Shown piece after piece: positions 59,318 through 64,000 of a stretch of DNA of 64,000 nucleotides. Position 1 is the stretch's first letter, and every line of letters starts with the position of its first letter. The notes below the pieces were generated by a model. That model made no database searches, had not been told where the DNA came from, and was given only the letters and a program-made list of their open reading frames with translations. The translations under genes and the position numbers were made by a program. This stretch comes from Prochlorococcus sp. AG-442-M23 (GTDB taxonomy: Bacteria > Cyanobacteriota > Cyanobacteriia > PCC-6307 > Cyanobiaceae), in the NCBI GenBank assembly GCA_003209655.1, contig QCPW01000001.1:248001-312000 (forward strand), in the 5' to 3' direction.

Positions 59318-61003
59318 TTATGCGGCTGCTCTATCTATAAGTGTCGAAGCATAATTTTTTGCCTCACTAAAACCGCCACCAATAAGTTCAATTAGCTCAT
59401 TTTGTCTTTCTGTTTTTGTAATTAGTTTTGAAATAGAGGTAAATGTTACACCATTAATTACATTTTTCTTTACTTTAAAATGACTATTTCCTGCTGCTGC
59501 TAAAAAAGGCTGATGAGTAATACACAAAACTTGTCTATCTCGCGCAATTTCTTTTATTAAGTCAACCAATGCAAACAAAGATTTACCACTTAAGCCATTA
59601 TCAATTTCATCTAAGAAAAAAGTATTAGGTTTTTTAGAAATACTTGATTTTATAGCTAATAAAAATCTAGACATTTCTCCGCCAGAGATAATGTGAGAAA
59701 GTGGCGCTAACTTTTGATCAGGATTTGCAGAAAACAGAAAATCTATATTTTCTTGGCCTTCTGAAGAAGGGGCAACTTTTTTAAAATCAATTGAAAATTT
59801 TGCATTTTCTAAGCCTAAATTTTGTAAGATAGAAATGACGGATTCTTGAAGCTGATTTGCTATTATTCTTCTTTGTGAGGTTTGAATCTTATAAAGTGAT
59901 TCTAAATTAGCTAGAGATCTTTTAATTTGAGTATCTAAGTTCTTAATCTTTTCCTCATAAATATTATTATCTACAAGTCTTTTTAATTCATCTCTCTTCA
60001 ATATTAATTGAGGTAATTCTAGAGAAAAAGTTCTCTCTAAATTCTGTAAATAAAATAGTCTTTTTTGAATTTCTTCCAAACTAATATCGTCATTTTCCAT
60101 TTGTTCCAAATAGTCTTTTAAAGAATAAATTAAGTTCTCCAAGTTATTTTGGATATTAATTAAATTTTCATTTAAATTTTTAATTTTTGGATCAAAATCA
60201 ACAACTTTGGTTAATATTTTTATTGATTTAGAAATTAAACTACTTACAGGAAGAGCTTCATTATTATTATTATTATTTAAATAATCAAGTGTTATTTGTA
60301 TTGATTGACTTATATCAAAATTATTTGACAAGCTAAATTCTTTAGATTTTAATTCTTTAATTTCATCACTTGAATTTAAATTAGCTTCCACCAACATTTT
60401 ATGCATTTCTTTAATTGCATAATTATTTTCTTGATACTTACTAAGCAATTGTAAATTCTCTGTTCTCATTTTTGTAAGAATCTGAAATTCTTTCCATGCA
60501 TTTTTAACCTGAGTATTCAACTCCTTTAATTCTCTAGAACCAAGATCATCAATTATTGATTTTCTGTATTCTTGATTATCGTATAAAAAATTATCCGATT
60601 GACCAGCAAAATCTATTAATAGTAAACCCAATTCTTCTAAAAGCTTTTTGCTGATTGAAAAATTATTTACTGTAAATTTTGATATTACTTTATTATTATT
60701 TTTTTTTAAAGATTGTCTTTTAAGAATAATTTCTCCTGAAATATTGTTAAAACCATTTCTCGAAAACCAATCAGTTACTTTTAAAGAATTAGTGAATTTA
60801 GCTTCAATTAAACATTCTTGTTTTCCTGGACGTATTAGATGCTTTAAAGGTATATTATTCCCACCGAATAAAACATTAAGAGAATCTAGAATCAGTGATT
60901 TGCCTGAGCCTGAATCTCCTGTAAAAATATTCAAACCTTTTTCGAAATTAATTTCTATAATTTCTATTAAGGCAATATTTTTTAATTTTAATTGTATTAA
61001 CAT
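59318..61003 (-). CDS. recN: DNA repair protein RecN
   Basis: RecN is an SMC-like ATPase that helps double-strand-break repair. From ATG 61003 (561 residues) it starts MLIQLKLKNIALIEIIEINF, has Walker A GDSGSGKSLILDSL, a long coiled-coil middle, ISGGEMSRFLLAIKS and Walker B FLDEIDNGLSGKSLFALVD. I prefer this over the upstream candidate at 61021 because the family starts at ML. A run of ATT/AAT codons near 60263 encodes six consecutive Asn in the coiled-coil region. Confidence 0.95.
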   Translation of the reverse strand: MLIQLKLKNIALIEIIEINFEKGLNIFTGDSGSGKSLILDSLNVLFGGNNIPLKHLIRPGKQECLIEAKFTNSLKVTDWFSRNGFNNISGEIILKRQSLKKNNNKVISKFTVNNFSISKKLLEELGLLLIDFAGQSDNFLYDNQEYRKSIIDDLGSRELKELNTQVKNAWKEFQILTKMRTENLQLLSKYQENNYAIKEMHKMLVEANLNSSDEIKELKSKEFSLSNNFDISQSIQITLDYLNNNNNNEALPVSSLISKSIKILTKVVDFDPKIKNLNENLINIQNNLENLIYSLKDYLEQMENDDISLEEIQKRLFYLQNLERTFSLELPQLILKRDELKRLVDNNIYEEKIKNLDTQIKRSLANLESLYKIQTSQRRIIANQLQESVISILQNLGLENAKFSIDFKKVAPSSEGQENIDFLFSANPDQKLAPLSHIISGGEMSRFLLAIKSSISKKPNTFFLDEIDNGLSGKSLFALVDLIKEIARDRQVLCITHQPFLAAAGNSHFKVKKNVINGVTFTSISKLITKTERQNELIELIGGGFSEAKNYASTLIDRAAA

Positions 61004-61072
61004 GTTAATTCTTTCATACAAAAAAATTAGCTTCTTTTTGAAGAAAATAAAAGGGTTTAAGTAAATATAGTC

Positions 61073-62929
61073 ATGAATGAAGATTATACAGATTTTATTG
61101 AAGCGTCAGGATTATTAGAATATGATCCAAAAATAATTTCAAAAATTTATCGAAAAAATCCTAAAAGACTCTTTAAAAGGCTTTGGCAAACATTAATTCC
61201 GATATTTAGTTATATCATTGCAGTTGGTTGGGATAAATTAACAGGTCAACTAAAAAATGAATCAAAAGCAAGAAAAAGAGCGAAGCAACTTACAAATTTA
61301 TTGGTAAAATTAGGTCCTGCATTTGTAAAAGCTGGACAAGCTTTATCAACTAGGCCCGATATCGTTCCTGGTATTTTTCTTGAAGAGTTATCTGAGCTTC
61401 AAGATCAACTACCAGGATTTGATGGGAATAAAGCCATGGAATTAATAGAAGAAGATTTAAATAAAAAAATAGATGAACTTTTCATAAAAATAGATAAAGA
61501 ACCTATTTCTGCAGCTTCCTTAGGGCAAGTTCATAAAGCCACTCTAAAAAATGAAGAAGTTGTAGCTGTAAAAGTTCAAAGACCAGGATTAAGAGAACAA
61601 ATTACTCTTGATTTATACATAGTTAGAAATATTGCTAATTGGTTAAAAAATAATATTGGTCTAATAAGAAGCGATCTTGTTGCTTTAATTGATGAATTAG
61701 GAAAGAGAGTTTTTGAAGAGATGGATTATTTGAACGAAGCTAAAAATGCTGAAAAGTTTAAAAAATTACACTCTCACAACTCAAAAATAGCTGTGCCAAA
61801 AATTTATAAAGAAACAACTTCCCGAAGAGTGTTAACTATGGAATGGATAGATGGTACAAAGCTAACAAACCTTGAAGGTGTAAAAAATTTGGGTATTGAT
61901 CCTGACGAAATGATTAAAATTGGAGTGCAATGTAGTCTAGAACAATTATTAGAGCATGGTTTTTTTCATGCCGATCCTCATCCAGGAAATCTATTAGCCT
62001 TAAAAGATGGAAGATTATGTTATTTAGATTTCGGTATGATGAGTGAAGTTACTAGAAAATCTAGATCAGGTTTAATTCAAGCAGTAGTACATCTAGTTAA
62101 TAAAAATTTTGATAAATTATCTCAAGACTTTGTTAAATTGGGTTTTCTTTCGGAAGAAGTTAATCTTGAGCCTATTGTTCCAGCTTTTCAAGATGTATTT
62201 ATAAATGCAATAGAACTAGGCGTATCAAAAATGGATTTCAAAAGCGTTACTGACGATATGTCAGGAGTTATGTACAAATTTCCTTTTAAATTGCCTCCCT
62301 ATTATGCTCTAATAATCAGATCGTTACTAACTTTAGAGGGAATTGCTTTAAGCGTAGATCCTAATTTCAAGATACTTGGTGCAGCTTATCCATATTTTGC
62401 AAGAAGATTAATGGAAGATCCTGATCCACAATTAAGAGAAAGTTTGAAAGAAATGCTTTTTGATAATAAAAGATTCAAATGGGACAGATTAGAAGATTTA
62501 CTTTCTAACGCTGCAAAACAAACAAATCTAAATTTAGAAAAATTACTTGATGAAGTAATTAACCTTCTTTTCTCTCCAAAAGGAGGGTTTCTAAGGAATG
62601 AAATTATTGATAGCTTGACAAATCAAATAGATTTAATTGGTTTAAGAGTTTTGAAAGTTGTCAATTATTATCTTCCAAAAGGTGTAAAATTAAATATTGA
62701 CAGAAAAGATAATGATATCAATAATTTAATTCTGTATATAGAACCATTCAAAAATTTTCTAGAAGTCTTAGAAAAAGTTCCAGGATACTCTATTGAAATT
62801 TTTATTAAAAGAGTTCCAAGGCTAATAAATGAACCTTACACAAGAGAAATGAGTTTAAAGATTGTAAAAAAAATAACAGAAAAAAATGTAGTCAGATTAG
62901 TAAAAATTGCAGCTGGCGCAAGCATATAA
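61073..62929 (+). CDS. ABC1/UbiB-family kinase-like protein
   Basis: A 618-residue member of the ABC1/ADCK family, atypical kinases that in many organisms support quinone biosynthesis. Motifs: KAGQALSTRPDIVPG (KxGQ), ASLGQVHKATL, the catalytic FHADPHPGNLLAL and LCYLDFGMM. The C-terminal part has hydrophobic stretches. It may act in plastoquinone or chlorophyll-related lipid homeostasis (inference). It is divergent from recN and its 3' end (IAAGASI) sits one base before the next gene's ATG. Confidence 0.9.
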   Translation: MNEDYTDFIEASGLLEYDPKIISKIYRKNPKRLFKRLWQTLIPIFSYIIAVGWDKLTGQLKNESKARKRAKQLTNLLVKLGPAFVKAGQALSTRPDIVPGIFLEELSELQDQLPGFDGNKAMELIEEDLNKKIDELFIKIDKEPISAASLGQVHKATLKNEEVVAVKVQRPGLREQITLDLYIVRNIANWLKNNIGLIRSDLVALIDELGKRVFEEMDYLNEAKNAEKFKKLHSHNSKIAVPKIYKETTSRRVLTMEWIDGTKLTNLEGVKNLGIDPDEMIKIGVQCSLEQLLEHGFFHADPHPGNLLALKDGRLCYLDFGMMSEVTRKSRSGLIQAVVHLVNKNFDKLSQDFVKLGFLSEEVNLEPIVPAFQDVFINAIELGVSKMDFKSVTDDMSGVMYKFPFKLPPYYALIIRSLLTLEGIALSVDPNFKILGAAYPYFARRLMEDPDPQLRESLKEMLFDNKRFKWDRLEDLLSNAAKQTNLNLEKLLDEVINLLFSPKGGFLRNEIIDSLTNQIDLIGLRVLKVVNYYLPKGVKLNIDRKDNDINNLILYIEPFKNFLEVLEKVPGYSIEIFIKRVPRLINEPYTREMSLKIVKKITEKNVVRLVKIAAGASI

Positions 62930-62930
62930 T

Positions 62931-63503
62931 ATGAAATTTTCAAAAAGTTTAATTTCCAAAATATTTTTAATATTTATTACTAGCCAACTTTTTTTAAATA
63001 ATAGTAAAGTTAAAGCAGCAGACAATATTAAAATAATATATAGCGTATTTTCTCGAACCGTAACTGTAAACTCTTTAAAAAATTTTGCTAAAGAAGGAAC
63101 TTCATCAAATGAATTAAGGAGAATTTTAAATGCTACTGGGTCTTCTGATGATGAAATTCAATTAATATTAAATAAAAATTTTGAAATTCCAATAACTATT
63201 GCAAGCAAACTAGTAAACTCTGAAATAGGTAATGTATTTTTGAGTAGATTATCCACTATAATTCACGCACCTAGAGCAACAGATGATAAAACTGGAGTTT
63301 TAGCATTAAGATCTAGTTTGATTCAAGGAATCTATTTAGGTGATGGAAAAATAAACCTTATAAAATTTTTTGAAAGTTATCCAACCGAAACTGTTATTTT
63401 AAATGTAACTGCTTTAAATAAAGTGATGAATAAAGTAGAATCTATATCAGAATTATTAGATTTTTTCACGAGTAAACCCTTAGAAAAAATAAAAAAAAGT
63501 TAA
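62931..63503 (+). CDS. secreted DUF1400-type (alpha/beta hydrolase N-terminal) protein
   Basis: From the ATG at 62931 it is 190 residues: a signal-like N-terminus (MKFSKSLISKIFLIFITSQL, then FLNNSKVKAADN with an Ala-x-Ala-type cleavage site) and a domain with the pattern seen in cyanobacterial DUF1400 proteins (KIIYSVFSRTVTVNSLKNFA, SSDDEIQLILNKNF, LRSSLIQGIYLGDGKINL). A TTG eight codons upstream lies inside the ABC1 gene and is less likely. No hydrolase triad is present, so it may be a stand-alone DUF1400 domain. Its start is one base after the ABC1 stop. Confidence 0.75.
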   Translation: MKFSKSLISKIFLIFITSQLFLNNSKVKAADNIKIIYSVFSRTVTVNSLKNFAKEGTSSNELRRILNATGSSDDEIQLILNKNFEIPITIASKLVNSEIGNVFLSRLSTIIHAPRATDDKTGVLALRSSLIQGIYLGDGKINLIKFFESYPTETVILNVTALNKVMNKVESISELLDFFTSKPLEKIKKS

Positions 63504-63509
63504 ATAATT

Positions 63510-64000
63510 ATGTATTTATTAAATAAAATTAAAAACAAATTACAAGGTAATTATATAAAAAGAAGTTGGCCAGGATTAATTAATGCGTATAAACAATATT
63601 TGCCAGTCTCTTCAAAGACTCCAATTATATCTTTGAATGAAGGTAACACACCTTTAATTTTCAGTGAATCACTAAGTAATTTAATTGGCAGCAATACGAA
63701 AGTTTATTTAAAGTATGATGGTTTAAATCCTACAGGTTCCTTTAAAGATAGAGGAATGACAATGGCTATAAGTAAAGCAAAGGAAGAAGGTTGCCAAGCT
63801 GTAATTTGTGCTAGTACAGGAAACACATCTGCTTCTGCTGCTGCATATGCTTCTAGAGGAAAATTAAAATCTTATGTCTTAATTCCTGATGGATATGTAG
63901 CTCAAGGGAAACTTGCTCAAGCTCTTATGTATGGAGCTGAAATAATTTCTATAAAAGGAAATTTTGATAAAGCTTTAGAAATTGTTAGAGATCTATCTAC
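63510..64000 (+). CDS. thrC: threonine synthase (partial, 3' end outside window)
   Basis: ThrC converts O-phosphohomoserine to threonine. The ATG at 63510 opens a frame that runs off the right edge (163 codons). It contains [14 protein letters not shown], the LNEGNTPLI start of the family, the PLP-lysine region [36 protein letters not shown] (phosphate-binding loop) and [17 protein letters not shown]. The start is 6 bases after the previous stop. This is a fold-type II PLP enzyme; the family resemblance is strong. Confidence 0.95.
   Translation, partial: MYLLNKIKNKLQGNYIKRSWPGLINAYKQYLPVSSKTPIISLNEGNTPLIFSESLSNLIGSNTKVYLKYDGLNPTGSFKDRGMTMAISKAKEEGCQAVICASTGNTSASAAAYASRGKLKSYVLIPDGYVAQGKLAQALMYGAEIISIKGNFDKALEIVRDLS

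Overview
This window looks like a core chromosomal stretch of a high-light-adapted Prochlorococcus or a very close marine picocyanobacterium. The DNA is strongly AT-rich and the proteins are rich in Lys, Asn and Ile. Spacers are short and many neighbouring genes overlap. The gene set is cyanobacterial: sulfolipid synthesis (sqdB/sqdX), a Ycf37-like TPR protein, a delta-9 acyl-lipid desaturase, a short sucrose-phosphate synthase, a cyanobacterial chorismate lyase, an RpoD-like group-2 sigma factor, MraY and an ABC1 kinase. I see no prophage, insertion sequence, CRISPR array or rRNA. Exactly one tRNA gene is visible. There is no gene-free stretch longer than about 200 bases.

Layout, 1-17 kb: the 5' part of a SpoIID-like gene (minus strand, running off the left edge); rpmI-rplT; a TPR protein and thiG; sqdB-sqdX; a minus-strand run HTH-like protein > PLP lyase > gcvH > gcvP ending in a hairpin; then desC, rplI, dnaB, mnmG and chorismate lyase. 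17-24 kb: two minus-strand genes (a charged unknown protein and a SprT-like protease), an NTF2-like membrane-anchored protein, a phage-T4-like ATP-dependent DNA ligase, a 49-residue microprotein, a TVP38/VTT membrane protein, valS, an IscA-like protein and tRNA-Val(TAC). 24-35 kb: a long plus-strand series mazG-speE-speB-gcvT-aspS-pyrG-queE-queC-pabB-pabC, with several ATGA overlaps. 35-48 kb: cobA, an MFS transporter, ppk1, a sigma factor, a phytol/dolichol-kinase-like protein, DAHP synthase, acnB, a ClC channel, purU and a ThiO-like oxidase. 48-64 kb: dnaK, aroE, rpsF, argG, small cyanobacterial proteins around mraY, sucrose-phosphate synthase, uvrA, recN, an ABC1 kinase, a DUF1400-type secreted protein and the 5' part of thrC.

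Some functions recur. Glycine and one-carbon metabolism is represented by gcvP, gcvH, gcvT, purU and a glycine-oxidase-like gene. Shikimate and chorismate metabolism is represented by DAHP synthase, aroE, pabB, pabC and chorismate lyase. DNA maintenance is represented by dnaB, the ligase, uvrA, recN and the SprT-like protease. This is mostly ordinary housekeeping sequence. I do not see a convincing new multi-gene system. The observations most worth checking are the phage-type DNA ligase, the 49-residue microprotein, the unusual start of the chorismate lyase, the misplaced strong ribosome-binding site before pyrG, the inverted repeat between the HTH-like gene and desC, and a 22-bp A/T-only palindrome downstream of uvrA.
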